Virus record (IMG/VR): IMGVR_UViG_3300048930_000296
Span: 1-60,621 of that record
Length of the DNA stretch: 60,621 bases
Source: a virus
Strand: one strand, 5' to 3'
The position numbers and the translations under genes were made by a program. Shown one piece after another: positions 48,916-59,700 of this stretch (position 1 is its first letter; each line of letters opens with the position of its first letter). The notes under the pieces were generated by a model, which had not been told where the DNA came from, did no database searches, and was given only the letters and a program-made list of their open reading frames with translations.

Positions 48916-49728
48916 ATGGCACTGAAGGCAATTCTTGATTCAATTGATGATCTCCCGGACGCCCTGAAGGGGGAATACGTCCAGAAGGGGGACAAGTATG
49001 AGCTCCAGGTTGAGGGAATGAAGACTGAGGCTGACGTTGCCCGGGTCCAAGAAGCCCTCCGCAAGGAGAAAAACGATTTCACCGCGTTCAAGGCGCAGTT
49101 TGCCCCGCTGGCGGGCAAGAAGGTTGAAGACGTCGTTGCTGCACTCGACCGCATCCCTGAGCTTGAAGCTGCCGCTCAGGGAAAGCTCGATGACACCAAG
49201 ATCAACGAGATTGTCGAGACCAGGCTGAAGGCGCGCGTCGCCCCGATCGAACGTGAGAACACGCAGCTGAAGGCGACCGTCGCGGAAAAGGATACGGTCA
49301 TCGCTGGCTACGAGGGCAAGGAAAAGACCCGCAGCATCCATGATGCTGTGCGGAAAGCTGCGAACGCGGTGAAAGTTGTCCCCGAGGCAATCGAAGATGC
49401 CCTGATCCTTGCTGAGCGCCATTTCCAGGTTGACGAATCCGGCCGTGTGGTCACAAAGGATGGTGTCGGGGTGACGCCTGGTATCCAACCCGAGGCCTGG
49501 TTCACCGATCTTCAGTCGACTCGGAAGCATTGGTGGGGCGCGAACATCGGTGGCGGCGGGAATGGGAATCGTGGCGGTAATGGTGGCGCTGACAACCCGT
49601 GGACCGCCGAAAACTGGAACATGACCAAGCAAGGCCAGATCGTTCGTGAGAATCCGCAGAAAGCGGAACAGCTTGCGAAAGTTGCTGGAACGAAGGTCGG
49701 CGGCCCGAAACCCGCCCCGAAGAAGTAA
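48916..49728 (+). CDS. Capsid scaffold-like protein
   Basis: A 270-residue protein, mainly helical and charged, with a Gly/Asn-rich linker (about 205-225) and a basic end. Its position between portal and major capsid genes fits a scaffold. The ATG at 48916 has a GAGGAG site. Confidence 0.72.
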   Translation: MALKAILDSIDDLPDALKGEYVQKGDKYELQVEGMKTEADVARVQEALRKEKNDFTAFKAQFAPLAGKKVEDVVAALDRIPELEAAAQGKLDDTKINEIVETRLKARVAPIERENTQLKATVAEKDTVIAGYEGKEKTRSIHDAVRKAANAVKVVPEAIEDALILAERHFQVDESGRVVTKDGVGVTPGIQPEAWFTDLQSTRKHWWGANIGGGGNGNRGGNGGADNPWTAENWNMTKQGQIVRENPQKAEQLAKVAGTKVGGPKPAPKK

Positions 49729-49757
49729 AGTTCGCAATTTTCGGGCTTGCGTGCTAA

Positions 49758-49802
49758 GGTTGGTCCATGCTACTGTCACTGATAAGGTGGCATGGGCCAA
49801 CC
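49758..49802 (+). promoter_or_regulatory. Long hairpin before major capsid gene
   Basis: GGTTGGTCCATGC (49758-49770) pairs with GCATGGGCCAACC (49790-49802), 13 bp with one G-T pair and a 19-base loop. It may stabilise or process the capsid mRNA, or act as a partial terminator. Confidence 0.5.
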
Positions 49803-49881
49803 TCCAACACAGGCGTTGACCGAGCATGGGTTCGGATCAGTCTGGAACAAATCTGAAACCAATCCCAAGGAGATATGTCCC

Positions 49882-50919
49882 ATGGCATCGGGCATCACCA
49901 AACTTGCTGACGTCATCGTCCCGGAAGTCTTCAGCCCCTACACGCAGCAGATGACGCAGGAGAAATCCCGTCTGATCCGCTCCGGGGCGATCGTGATGGA
50001 TGGCGCACTGAACACTGCGCTGGCTGGAGGCGGTCTGACGTTCAACGAGCCGTCGTTCAAGGACCTCGACAACGACGCTGAGAACGTTTCGTCCGACGAC
50101 AACACCACGACGTCCACGCCGAACAAGATCGGCACCGCAACCGAGATCCAGGTCCGCCTGTCGCGGAACAACTCCTGGAGCTCCATGGACCTTACCGGCG
50201 ACCTGGCTGGTGAAGATCCGATGAACGCCATTTCCAACCGCGTGTCCGACTATTGGGTGCGTCGTGTGCAGGCTGCGTTCGTTGCAACCCTGACCGGCGT
50301 GTTCGCTGACAACGACGCGGCTCCTGGCGGCAGCGATACCCACACGGCGGGCGACATGACCCACGATGTGTCAGGCGCTGTGTTCGCTGAAGGCATCACC
50401 AACTTCACCGCTGAAGCGTTCATCGACGCGACGGCCACCATGGGCGACTCCATGGGGAATCTGACGATGGTGATGATGCACTCGTTGGTCTATGCCCGGG
50501 CGCAGAAGAACAACCTGATCGACTTCGTGTCGGACAGCGTCAACGGCAACGCGGTTTCCATCCCGACCTTCCTGGGACGCGAAGTGATCGTTGACGATGG
50601 CGTCACCCAGGCGGCCGGCGTGTTCAACACCTGGCTCTTCGGTGCTGGTGCGATCCGGATGGGTATGGGTTCGCCCAAGGTTCCCACCGAAGTCGATCGC
50701 GCGCCTGCTGCCGGCAACGGCGGTGGTCAGGAAGTGCTCTACAACCGCGTCGAGTGGATCATCCACCCGGTCGGTCACGCCTATGTGGGCACCCCCGCCA
50801 ACGGTGGTCCGTCGAACGCCAGCACTTCCAACAACCTGGCGAACGCTGCCAGCTGGAGCCGGCGTTTCCCGGAGCGCAAACAGATCAACATCGCGCGTCT
50901 GATCACCCGCGAATACTGA
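49882..50919 (+). CDS. Major capsid protein
   Basis: A 345-residue protein (MASGITKLADVIVPEVFSPY at the start), with the length and place of an HK97-fold coat protein. The ATG at 49882 has an AAGGAG site and is preferred over an in-frame start 30 codons upstream inside the leader. GC-rich codons set it apart from the AT-rich tail-tip genes. Confidence 0.88.
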   Translation: MASGITKLADVIVPEVFSPYTQQMTQEKSRLIRSGAIVMDGALNTALAGGGLTFNEPSFKDLDNDAENVSSDDNTTTSTPNKIGTATEIQVRLSRNNSWSSMDLTGDLAGEDPMNAISNRVSDYWVRRVQAAFVATLTGVFADNDAAPGGSDTHTAGDMTHDVSGAVFAEGITNFTAEAFIDATATMGDSMGNLTMVMMHSLVYARAQKNNLIDFVSDSVNGNAVSIPTFLGREVIVDDGVTQAAGVFNTWLFGAGAIRMGMGSPKVPTEVDRAPAAGNGGGQEVLYNRVEWIIHPVGHAYVGTPANGGPSNASTSNNLANAASWSRRFPERKQINIARLITREY

Positions 50920-50977
50920 TCGGTCGCAGGGGGCGTCTAACGGCGCCCCCTAACGCAACCTCTGGAGAAACATCGAA

Positions 50978-51502
50978 ATGGGTAAAGGCCTCGCACGTTC
51001 GCTGGCACGCGGAAAGTCCGCTGTCGCACCCATCATCAAGCAGACCATCGGGCTTGATGATGTCGCCATCACCGTCACTGCTGTCAGCACTGCTGTCGGT
51101 TTCGGAACCGCTGTCATCGGGGATTTCCCCGCCGGCAACATCCTGTTCCTTGGCGCAGTTTCCTATCTGCGCTTCACCACGGCGGACACCGACCTGACCG
51201 CCACCTTTGACGGCGACTACAGCATCGGAACTGCTCCGACTGCCGATGCCACGCTGAGCGGCTCTGAAGTTGACGTGATTCCGTCGACTGCGCTTGGCGC
51301 AGCAACTGCTCGGGTCTCCCCCGTTGCGCGGGGCGCAAGCGCTGCCGCTCAGACCGGGGTGATCTTTGACAACACCGACGGTTCGCTTGAGCTGAACCTG
51401 AACTTGCTGATTGACGCTGCGAACATTGCAGACGATACATCAGCGACGTTGACGGTTGACGGTGTCGTCTACGTCTCCTACATCGTTCTCGGCGACGATT
51501 GA
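50978..51502 (+). CDS. Capsid-adjacent structural protein
   Basis: A 174-residue Ala/Thr/Val-rich protein with a beta-rich pattern (FDGDYSIGTAPTADATLSG). It follows the major capsid gene with a GGAG site and may be a decoration or head-completion protein. No family recognised. Confidence 0.58.
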   Translation: MGKGLARSLARGKSAVAPIIKQTIGLDDVAITVTAVSTAVGFGTAVIGDFPAGNILFLGAVSYLRFTTADTDLTATFDGDYSIGTAPTADATLSGSEVDVIPSTALGAATARVSPVARGASAAAQTGVIFDNTDGSLELNLNLLIDAANIADDTSATLTVDGVVYVSYIVLGDD

Positions 51503-51525
51503 TCGCCCCCAACCTGGAGTTGAAA

Positions 51526-52257
51526 ATGGATATCCCGGCGCTTCAAGCGGTCCTGCAGAAACTGGATGTCACCAACGACACCCATTGGACGGCGGACGGT
51601 CAACCCCGCCTTGACACTGTGAAGATGATGGCGGGGAACCCCGGCGTCACCCGTGAGCAAGTTGAGGCCGCTGCGCCGGGGTATTCCCGCAGCAACGCGG
51701 GCAGCTACACTATGCAACCCCCTGCCGCTGCACCCCAGGCCGGGGAAACCGGGACCGCCCCTGTAGAGGCCCCTGTTGCGCCCCCTGCCCCAGCTGACAT
51801 CACCAACCCCGAGTCGGAGGGTTCTGATGGTGCTGCTCCCTTTTCCGAGGTCAAGTCCGAACAGCCCGCGCTGGTCGACGGAATCGGATCTGCCGGTGCA
51901 GAAGATGACGTCGCATCGCTGGAAACGAAGCTGGCCGAAGCGATCGCGCATACCCAAGAGATCCGTGAAGCCTTGGACCATGTGAACAAGCTTCTGAAGG
52001 AAGCGATCGCTGAGGAAGACCGTCTGCGGGACTTGCTGAAGGTGGATGAACGCACGTCGAACATCCAGGCGATCCAGGGCTACCTCGCCAGCCAGAAACG
52101 CATTCTGGAAGATCGCGCCCGTCGGCGTGCTATCATTCAGGAATCTGGCGTCGACCTGAAGGAGCTCACCGCAAACCTGAAGGCGCCGATCGACGCTGCA
52201 ATGGCCCGTCGGACAGGCCGTGGTGGTTCGCGTCCTTCGATTCCGCTGAAACGCTGA
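51526..52257 (+). CDS. Capsid-module protein with coiled coil
   Basis: A 243-residue protein. A short N-terminal domain (KLDVTNDTHWTADGQPRLD) is followed by a Pro/Ala-rich linker and a long coiled coil (about 130-200). Similar proteins often follow the major capsid gene. The ATG at 51526 has a GGAG site. Confidence 0.6.
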   Translation: MDIPALQAVLQKLDVTNDTHWTADGQPRLDTVKMMAGNPGVTREQVEAAAPGYSRSNAGSYTMQPPAAAPQAGETGTAPVEAPVAPPAPADITNPESEGSDGAAPFSEVKSEQPALVDGIGSAGAEDDVASLETKLAEAIAHTQEIREALDHVNKLLKEAIAEEDRLRDLLKVDERTSNIQAIQGYLASQKRILEDRARRRAIIQESGVDLKELTANLKAPIDAAMARRTGRGGSRPSIPLKR

Positions 52258-52270
52258 AAGGGGATCAACG

Positions 52271-52603
52271 GTGCAACTTTCAAAGGACCGTCGGCAGCGG
52301 GCAAAGATTGACGCGGTGAGGTTCAAGCCCCTTATCGCAAGCCCTGCCGTTGGCCCTTTTATCATGCCTGGCAGCGCAACTCTCTTTGCTCTGAGCATTG
52401 CGGGTTGCGCTGCCGGAACGACTGCCGCAACCTACACCTCGAGCTCTGGTGCAAAAGCAGTGAAGACGCCATTGCTTGTCGCAGGGGGGTTCACGCCTAT
52501 CGGTTTCGTTGAAAAAGGCATCACTCTTACTCCTGCAACAGGCTTTGAAATTTACATGGATTCAGGCCTTGGTCGCAGGGTGAAAATCGCGAAAGGTGCG
52601 TGA
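52271..52603 (+). CDS. Small head-module protein
   Basis: A 110-residue protein starting at a GTG with an AAGGGG site. It has a basic N-terminus and a hydrophobic stretch (about 33-50). No family recognised. Its stop overlaps the next start. Confidence 0.55.
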   Translation: MQLSKDRRQRAKIDAVRFKPLIASPAVGPFIMPGSATLFALSIAGCAAGTTAATYTSSSGAKAVKTPLLVAGGFTPIGFVEKGITLTPATGFEIYMDSGLGRRVKIAKGA

Positions 52604-53097
52604 TGGCATTCACTGTCGAAGATGGCACGGGTGTAACCGACGCCAACTCCTGGACCGATGTTGCGTTTGCTGACGCATACTTTGCCGACCGAGCTATCAC
52701 CGCTTGGACTGGCTCGAACAGCGTCAAGGAAGCTGCGCTGATCCGCGCAGCAGATTACATCCATACTCGGTTCGGCGCAAACTGGATTTACGTCGACCCC
52801 GATGAGGTTGATCCGAACGTTCTTTACACTTTCGGCGGAACGATCCCTGTTCTTCTGAAGAAAGCTCAGAGCGAGTATGCAGTTCGCGCATTGACCACAG
52901 TGCTGGCACCTGACCCCGAAGTTGACGCCAGCGGGGTTCAGACTGTGGTTATCCAGAAAGTTCTTGGGCCACTCGAGAAGAAATTCCAACGAGTTGGCAA
53001 TCCGATGTCTGCCCCGCCTTTGCTGCGGAACTACCCTGCCGCTGACCTGCTTCTTGCTTCGCTTGTCAATCCTGCAAGCGGAAGGACGTATCGCTGA
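52603..53097 (+). CDS. Head-tail connector, adaptor-like
   Basis: A 164-residue protein (MAFTVEDGTGVTDANSW at the start) of a family often labelled DnaT-like in phages but located as a head-tail adaptor. Helical with conserved ADYIHTRFG-type motif. The ATG at 52603 overlaps the preceding stop; a GTG one codon earlier is possible. Confidence 0.68.
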   Translation: MAFTVEDGTGVTDANSWTDVAFADAYFADRAITAWTGSNSVKEAALIRAADYIHTRFGANWIYVDPDEVDPNVLYTFGGTIPVLLKKAQSEYAVRALTTVLAPDPEVDASGVQTVVIQKVLGPLEKKFQRVGNPMSAPPLLRNYPAADLLLASLVNPASGRTYR

Positions 53098-53522
53098 TGT
53101 CACTCGAAGACGATCTTGACTTTCTTGAGCTTGCACATGAGCTCATCAACGAGAACGGTCGGACCGTCACCGTTGGAAAGATGCTTGACGTCAAGCCTGA
53201 TGCTGCCCGACCCTGGAAAGGAGCAGGCACTGGTGTCGCTCCTGGGTTGAATCCGAGTTACACGGTCAAAGGCGTCTTTCTTCCGGACATGACGCTTGGC
53301 CTCATTGGTGGCAGCGGATTCGGTCGAATGGACAAGATCGAGGAGCTAATCAAAGAGTCTGAGCGAGTTGTTCTTGTTGCTCACCCTGATGGTGTAACGA
53401 TCGCAAACTTCACGTCCTGCAACGTTGTTGTTGATACGGATGGGCGGTTTCGCATTCATGCTCGCAAGGTTCTGATGCCTGGTGACACGCCCATCTTTTA
53501 CGCATTGGGGTTGATTAGATGA
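53097..53522 (+). CDS. Head closure or neck protein
   Basis: A 141-residue mixed protein between the adaptor and the tail terminator genes, a position that fits a head-closure protein. No specific motif. Start and stop overlap neighbours. Confidence 0.55.
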   Translation: MSLEDDLDFLELAHELINENGRTVTVGKMLDVKPDAARPWKGAGTGVAPGLNPSYTVKGVFLPDMTLGLIGGSGFGRMDKIEELIKESERVVLVAHPDGVTIANFTSCNVVVDTDGRFRIHARKVLMPGDTPIFYALGLIR

Positions 53523-53929
53523 CGCCCGAGCAAGCGGTTGACGCAATTCTTGACATCTTCAAAGCTGCCTGGGATACAACTGGATATCCTGCGCTTTATG
53601 ATGACAAGTCGGGTGAAATTCCCACTAGCGAAACCCCGTGGGCTCGTGCTACTATCAAGCACGCTACAGGGGCTCAATCGACTCTAGCTGGTGCGTCTGG
53701 GACGAAACGGTTCACTGAGACTGGGACTCTGTTTGTTCAAGTGTTCACGCCTGTAGGAGATGGCTCGACGGCGTGCTATAAGCTGGCTAAAGTGGTGCGA
53801 GATGCTTATCGGGACGCACGCGATCCGGAACTGTGGTTCCGCAACGTGTTCTTGGAAGAGATCGGTATCAACAAAGCCTTCCGTCAAATCAATGTCCAAG
53901 CGACATTCTCCTACGATGAGGTGAGATAA
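53519..53929 (+). CDS. Tail terminator / completion protein
   Basis: A 136-residue protein with an alternating alpha/beta layout (GTLFVQVFTPVGDGSTACYK) typical of small tail completion proteins. It lies just before the tail tube gene, the usual terminator position. Confidence 0.6.
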   Translation: MTPEQAVDAILDIFKAAWDTTGYPALYDDKSGEIPTSETPWARATIKHATGAQSTLAGASGTKRFTETGTLFVQVFTPVGDGSTACYKLAKVVRDAYRDARDPELWFRNVFLEEIGINKAFRQINVQATFSYDEVR

Positions 53930-53934
53930 GCACA

Positions 53935-55461
53935 ATGGCTGACAAAATCGACTCCAACGTCACCGGGCTGAGCTTCGCTGAAGAAGCGTCGCTTGGCGTT
54001 CTTCCGGGTTCCCCTGTCTGGCACGCCCTTGAACCGAACAGCTATTCGGACTTTGGCGGGCAGATCAAGACGGTTGCGCGCAACCCGATCAACCAGACCC
54101 GTCAGCGCAAGAAGGGCGTCATCACCGACCTCGATGCTTCTGGTGGCTTCAACCAGGACCTGACGTTCGCGAACACTATCCGCATTCTGCAAGGGTTCAT
54201 GTTCGCAAACATCCGCGAGAAGAAGACCACGAAGCCGCTCAACAGCGCAGCGATTCCGGTCACTGGTGTCACCGCCGCTGACGACACCTTTGCTGCCGCG
54301 TCTGGTCTGAGCGGGTTCCTGGCGAACCAACTGGTGCTGGCTTCCGGGTTTGGTGTTCCTGCGAACAACGGATTGAAGGTTGTGGCGTCTGCTTCCACAG
54401 CAACTGCTGTCGTTGTCGGTGATGGGTTGGTTGACGAAGCTTCCCCGCCTGCTGATGCAGCTTTGCAAGCGGTCGGATACCAGTTCGCCAGTGCCACGCT
54501 CAATGTGGTCATGTCTGGTAACATCTGCACGCTGTCCCGCGCCTCCGGAACGTTCGATCTGACGACGCTCGGTCTGTTGCCGGGTGAGTGGATCTTTGTT
54601 GGCGGTGACAATGCTTCGCTTCGTTTCGCCAACAACCAAGGGTGGGCCCGTGTCAAGAGCGTGACCGCAACTCTGATCACCCTCGACAAGACGAGCTGGA
54701 CTGGTGGCAACGAGACGGGCACCGGCAAGACGATCCAAATCTTCTTCGGAGACATCCTGCGGAACGAACCCGCAGCGGCTGACATCGTTCGTCGCACCTA
54801 CCAACTCGAGCGCACCTTGGGCGAAGACGATGATGGCACGATGTCTGAATATCTTGTTGGCGCAGTTGCCAACGAGATGACGATCAACATCCCGATGGCG
54901 GACAAGGTCATGCTGGACATGTCGTTCGTTGCAATCGACAACGAGCAGTATACGGGACTTGAGGGAACGAAGTCCGGGACCCGCGTGCCTGTCGTTGAAG
55001 AAGACGCTTACAATACCAGCGTCGACGTTCGCCGTGTGAAGCTTTACCAGTCGGATGATACCAATTCGGCACCAGCTCCGCTCTTTGCTTTCGCAACTGA
55101 GCTTTCGCTGATGGTGAAGAACAACGCAAGCCCGAACAAGGCTATCGGGGTTCTCGGTTCGTTCGAAGTGACGACCGGCACGTTCGAAGTTGGTGGTTCC
55201 TTGACCGTCTACTTTGCCAACATCGAAGCTGTGCAGGCGGTCCGGAACAACGCGGACATCACCCTGGACATCTGCCTGGTGAAGGACAACAAGGGGCTTC
55301 TGATCGACGTCCCGTTGATTGCTCTTGGTGACGGTCGTCTGTCTGTTGAGCAGGACCAGCCCATCACGCTTCCGTTGGAAACGATGGCAGCGCAGCATGG
55401 GACGCTTGGCTATACCCTGCTCATCGGGCGCTTTTCCTACTTGCCCGACCTCGCTAGCTAA
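53935..55461 (+). CDS. Major tail tube protein
   Basis: A 508-residue protein, the largest in the tail body module, located before the tail assembly chaperones. The beta-rich sequence and the N-terminal GLSFAEEASLGVLPGSPVW region match phage tail tube proteins. It forms the hollow tube of the non-contractile tail. Confidence 0.82.
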   Translation: MADKIDSNVTGLSFAEEASLGVLPGSPVWHALEPNSYSDFGGQIKTVARNPINQTRQRKKGVITDLDASGGFNQDLTFANTIRILQGFMFANIREKKTTKPLNSAAIPVTGVTAADDTFAAASGLSGFLANQLVLASGFGVPANNGLKVVASASTATAVVVGDGLVDEASPPADAALQAVGYQFASATLNVVMSGNICTLSRASGTFDLTTLGLLPGEWIFVGGDNASLRFANNQGWARVKSVTATLITLDKTSWTGGNETGTGKTIQIFFGDILRNEPAAADIVRRTYQLERTLGEDDDGTMSEYLVGAVANEMTINIPMADKVMLDMSFVAIDNEQYTGLEGTKSGTRVPVVEEDAYNTSVDVRRVKLYQSDDTNSAPAPLFAFATELSLMVKNNASPNKAIGVLGSFEVTTGTFEVGGSLTVYFANIEAVQAVRNNADITLDICLVKDNKGLLIDVPLIALGDGRLSVEQDQPITLPLETMAAQHGTLGYTLLIGRFSYLPDLAS

Positions 55462-55517
55462 GGGTAAGGTGCCTGGGCGGGGGTGCAGCTCCCGCCCAAC
55501 CACACAGGAGAAAGTCC

Positions 55518-55937
55518 ATGTCGCTTTTCAAGCAGTTCGCAACTGACCCGGAACTCGAGAAGAAGGGTATTCTTCTTGACTACGGCAAGAACGCTGATGG
55601 CACCAGCATCTGCATTCGAATTGCCCGCGCCGGGGGTGCCAACAAGCAGTTCGACAAGCGCATGGAAGCGCTGACGAAACCGATCCGCCGCCAGCTCCAG
55701 AACGAGACTGCTGAAGCTGAACAGATTGACACCATCTTCCGCAAGCTTTGGGCCGAGACCGTCGTCCTTGGCTGGGAGAATGTTCAGGACGAAGACGGAA
55801 AGCCGATTCCGTTCAACGTTGCGAACTGCGTGGCTCTGTTCGACAAGCTGCCCGATCTTTTTGCGGATATCCAGGAGCAGTCCCGCAAGGCTGCGCTGTT
55901 CCGCAAAGCCAACCTGGAGGCTGACGCAAAAAACTAA
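55518..55937 (+). CDS. Tail assembly chaperone (gpG-like)
   Basis: A 139-residue helical protein between tail tube and tape measure genes, the position of the gpG chaperone of lambda-like tails. It ends with AAA AAC TAA, the slippery sequence used for the gpGT fusion. An AGGAGA site precedes the ATG. Confidence 0.82.
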   Translation: MSLFKQFATDPELEKKGILLDYGKNADGTSICIRIARAGGANKQFDKRMEALTKPIRRQLQNETAEAEQIDTIFRKLWAETVVLGWENVQDEDGKPIPFNVANCVALFDKLPDLFADIQEQSRKAALFRKANLEADAKN

Positions 55938-56299
55938 CTGACTGCCTTCTCTACATGCTCGAACAAGGGCCAACCGAGAAGGTAATCTTAGAGCAGTGCT
56001 ACCGGAACAAGATGCCCTTACCAGAGAGCATCAAGAACGCCCCTGAACTTCTTCCAGGGCTTGAACTTTTCTACGTTGCGTTCTTTGACTTGACGTCTTG
56101 CCGGACTGGGCTGCATTCTACCGAAGGACCTATCCAATGGACCGCAATGGACCGTTGGGCAGAGCGCTACCAACTGGACGAAGAACAGTGGGAAGACCTT
56201 GTCTACCATCTCGGTCAAATGGATGAGGCCTACCTGAAGTTTAAGACTAAGAAGTTGTCCAGTATCACAAAGCCACCGCCTACGAGGGGCAAGAAGTAA
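55518..56299 (+). CDS. Tail assembly chaperone fusion (gpGT-like) by -1 frameshift
   Basis: A -1 shift at A-AAA-AAC (55928-55934) joins residue 139 to a 121-residue frame ending at 56299, giving a protein of about 260 residues. The downstream frame is open and starts before its first ATG (55955), which has no ribosome site. A 7-bp hairpin (55945-55951 with 55976-55982) lies 10 bases after the slippery site. This is the standard chaperone arrangement in siphoviruses. Confidence 0.82.
55928..55934 (+). promoter_or_regulatory. Slippery heptamer for -1 frameshift
   Basis: A AAA AAC in the zero frame immediately before the TAA stop. It is a canonical X XXY YYZ slippery site. Confidence 0.85.
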
Positions 56300-56770
56300 A
56301 TGGCAGGCATTGACATCGGTTCTCTGCAAGTTCGCATTGAAGCCCATGTCAATGCTCTGACCAGAAACCTCAGCGTTCTCACTCGGAACACTACCAGAGC
56401 GATTGTTAACCGGCTTGCTACGTCAACGCCTGTTGATACCGGGGACGCTGTTTCCAACTGGCAAGTGAGCTTGAACGGACCGCCAACAACCAGGCTTCCG
56501 CCTTATTTCCCGGGCAACGCTGGAAGCACTCGCGGTGAAAACGCGCGGGCCATGCTTATCGCTGCTCGCGCTGTAATTCCGAACTTCTACGTTGGGAAAG
56601 GTGACATCCTTTACATTGGAAACACCGCTCCTCATATCGAAAAACTGAACAAAGGAAGCTCGACGCAAGCTCCGGCTGGTTTTGTCGAAGCTGCTATTCT
56701 TGCAGGCTCGCAGCATGTAAGAAGTTCTGCTCCGATCATCACAGGAAAGTATACCGACGATGTCAGTTAA
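56300..56770 (+). CDS. HK97 gp10-like tail/neck protein
   Basis: A 156-residue protein with an N-terminal helix and a TSTPVDTGDAVSNW motif that resembles the TPVDTG block of HK97 gp10-like neck proteins. It lies unusually between the chaperone and tape measure genes. Its end overlaps the tape measure start by 11 bases. Confidence 0.6.
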   Translation: MAGIDIGSLQVRIEAHVNALTRNLSVLTRNTTRAIVNRLATSTPVDTGDAVSNWQVSLNGPPTTRLPPYFPGNAGSTRGENARAMLIAARAVIPNFYVGKGDILYIGNTAPHIEKLNKGSSTQAPAGFVEAAILAGSQHVRSSAPIITGKYTDDVS

Positions 56771-59700
56771 TGAAGCAGTCGTTATCACCGTCAGAGAAGA
56801 CGGAGCACTTGTGGTCAAGCGGAACCTTGAATCAATGGGTGCTGCGGGAACGACTGCATCCAAAGGAATTGACCGGGTCAAGATGGCACTTGGCCAGATG
56901 ACCACAAGCATCACGAACGCCAACCCCGCGATGACCGCAATGCAGCAACGCATCGGAATCATTACGGGTTCGCTTGGAAATGTGATGAAATCAGCTCGGG
57001 ACAGCGCATCTGCGTTCTCGGGCTTCCAGACCGCAAGTGATAACGTCGATGCCCTGCGTGCATCGCTTGACCCCGCGTATGCGGCGCTCTTGAAGTTCAA
57101 CCAAGGGTTTGACCTGCTTGAGAGTTCTCTTGCCAGTGGCGCCATCAAGAACGAACAATACAGCAAAACTCTCGAGCTACTGATCCGTGACTACGATGGA
57201 AGCAGTGCGGCGGCACGTGAGTTCGCAACGGCGCAGACCGCGTTGCAAGGCAGGCTTGATTCGCTTCGTGCGTCGTATGACCCGCTCTTCGCTGCTTCAA
57301 AACGCTATGAGGCTGCGGTCGAGACACTCAACCAAGGTTTGAACGCGGGGCTGATGAGTGTTGCTCAGTATGAACGAGCTCTCGAAAGCTTGGGGCAGCA
57401 ATACCTCGTCACCGGCGCGCAATCCCAATCGCTCGGTGTTGCATCAGCGAACACTGCGAACCTCTTTGCGCAGTTCAACGATATTGGCGTCATGCTTGCA
57501 GCGGGGCAGAATCCGTTCCAACTTGCTATCCAGCAAGGCACGCAGATTAGTCAGGTGCTTACGGGCATCTCAACTGCTGGTGGCGGGGTCATGGGGATGC
57601 TTCGCGCCTTGGGTGCAGGCTTCATGTCCTTGATCAGCCCGATCACGTTGCTCACTGTGGGTATCATTGCCTTCGGTGCAGCGGGGTTCCAGTGGCTTAT
57701 GACTCTGATCCCTGAGACGGTCACTCTTGCTGATCGAATGGACGACCTTCGCGATTCTGTTGCTGCTTATCAAGAGATTGCTTCCGTTGCATCAGGAACA
57801 ACTGCTGAACTTACTGAACAGTTCGGACAGTCAGGCGTTGAGATTGGCAAAGCTGCACAGATTCTTTCCGAGTTTGTCCAAGCTCGCGCTATCACGCAAA
57901 TGAAGGACACTATCAAAGCTCTGTCTGAAGAGTATGGTGGATTCAGCAGGGAAGCGCTTGTTGCGTCTTACAGCCTCAGCGGTGTTGGTGGTATCATGTT
58001 TGAGATTGAAGCAACCATGGCTGATCTGCGTGAGCAGTTCCAGCTTGGAAAACAAGACGCTGCTCAACTGACCCTTGCGCTTGAAGCCATGTCGCTCGCG
58101 TCAACCCCCGAAGCTGCGATTGAGGCGTCTACTCGTTTCAACGAAGTGCTTCTGCAGATTTACGGGACTGCTGAAAAGGTTCCACCAGAGTTCCAAGAGA
58201 TGGCTATCGCGGCGGGTGAAGTGGCGCGGATGGGTGGTGAGATCCTGTCTGCCGAAGAGAAGATTGCTCAAGCTCGCGCTCGCAACTTGCAGATGCAGAT
58301 GCAGATCTATGCTGATTCGCGGATGGCTGCTGCCGCTGCTCAAGCTGAAGCAAACCAGATGATTGCGTCTTACCAAGAGCAGACGCGAATGCAGCAACTT
58401 ATCGCAATGTATGGTGAAGGTAGCGTTCAAGTCACTCGTGCCCGTCAGGCTGCTGAGATGGATGTTCTCCGTGCCCAGGTGCAGCAACTTGATGTCAGTC
58501 AAGACGTCAAGAACGCTATTCTGCAGGCAGCGCAAGCAACGAATAACGCGGTCAACGCCACCAATGCTTGGGCCGGTGCAATGGCAGGGGTTGCAGCGCA
58601 GATTCGGGGAATCATGGCCGCGCTGTCTTCGCTCGCTGGAACGATGATCAGCAACGCTTCAACTCAAGTCGAAATCCAGGCGCTGAAAGCAGGAAAGACG
58701 ATTGCTGAGGCGCGGATTGCTGCCACCAAGTATGAAATCGAAACTGAAATGAACGCCCGTGAGATGGCTGCGGGAAATATGTTCGAACGCGGTCTGGTTT
58801 GGATGGAAAAGAAAGCCAAGCTGCGTGCTGTCGACCAGGCTGAAGAGCTCACCGGGCTTCAAGCTATCGCAGCTGAGCGTGAGCGTGCTAATGCTGGTGG
58901 ATCTGGTGGTGGCGCTGGTGGAGGTAAGATTAGCGACCAGCTTAAGATGGAAAACGAACTGCTTTCTGAGGGGATTGGTAAGCGAGCTGAGTTCCTTGAA
59001 AAGCTGATGGCTGTGAATGCGCTTCTTGCTGACGAAAGTAGTGGCTACACAAAGAACGATGCGTTCCAAGAGATGAGCCAAATGGTTGGCGCTGATATCT
59101 TTGCTGGAACGCAAGAAGCAATCGACATGCAGCTTGAGCGCTTCCGCGTTATGTATGAGCAAATTGAGCTTATGCGTCAAGCTGACCTCATCAGCGAACA
59201 AACTGCGCGCCAAGCGATGCAGCAAGTTAACTTGATGTATGTCGAAGAGCGCCTGGCAAGTCAGAAAGCATTCTTTGGTGAACTAGCTAAGCTTTCGCGC
59301 AGTGGGAACCGAACGATTGCAGCAATCGGAAAAGCTGCGGCTGTGACGCAAGCTACAATCGACGGATATCTGGCAATACAAAAAGCTCTTGCTAGCCATC
59401 CTCCGCCGATGAACTACGCTATTGCGGCCGCTATCGGAGCGACGACTGCTGCCAATATTGCGGGCATCCTTTCACAGAACGCGAACTTTGCAACCGGGGG
59501 TTCGTTTGTTGTTCCTGGTAGTGGCGGGGTTGACTCGCAGCTTGTTGGCTTGCGCGCCAGCCCAGGAGAGCGTGTAACGGTGCAAACCCCTGCTCAGGTG
59601 CGTAAGGGCACAGAGGCTGCAAACGGCACCAGCGGGCAAGCTACGGGCGCTGCGCCGCAAGTCAACCAGCGGATCATCAACGTTGTTGACCCCGCGATGG

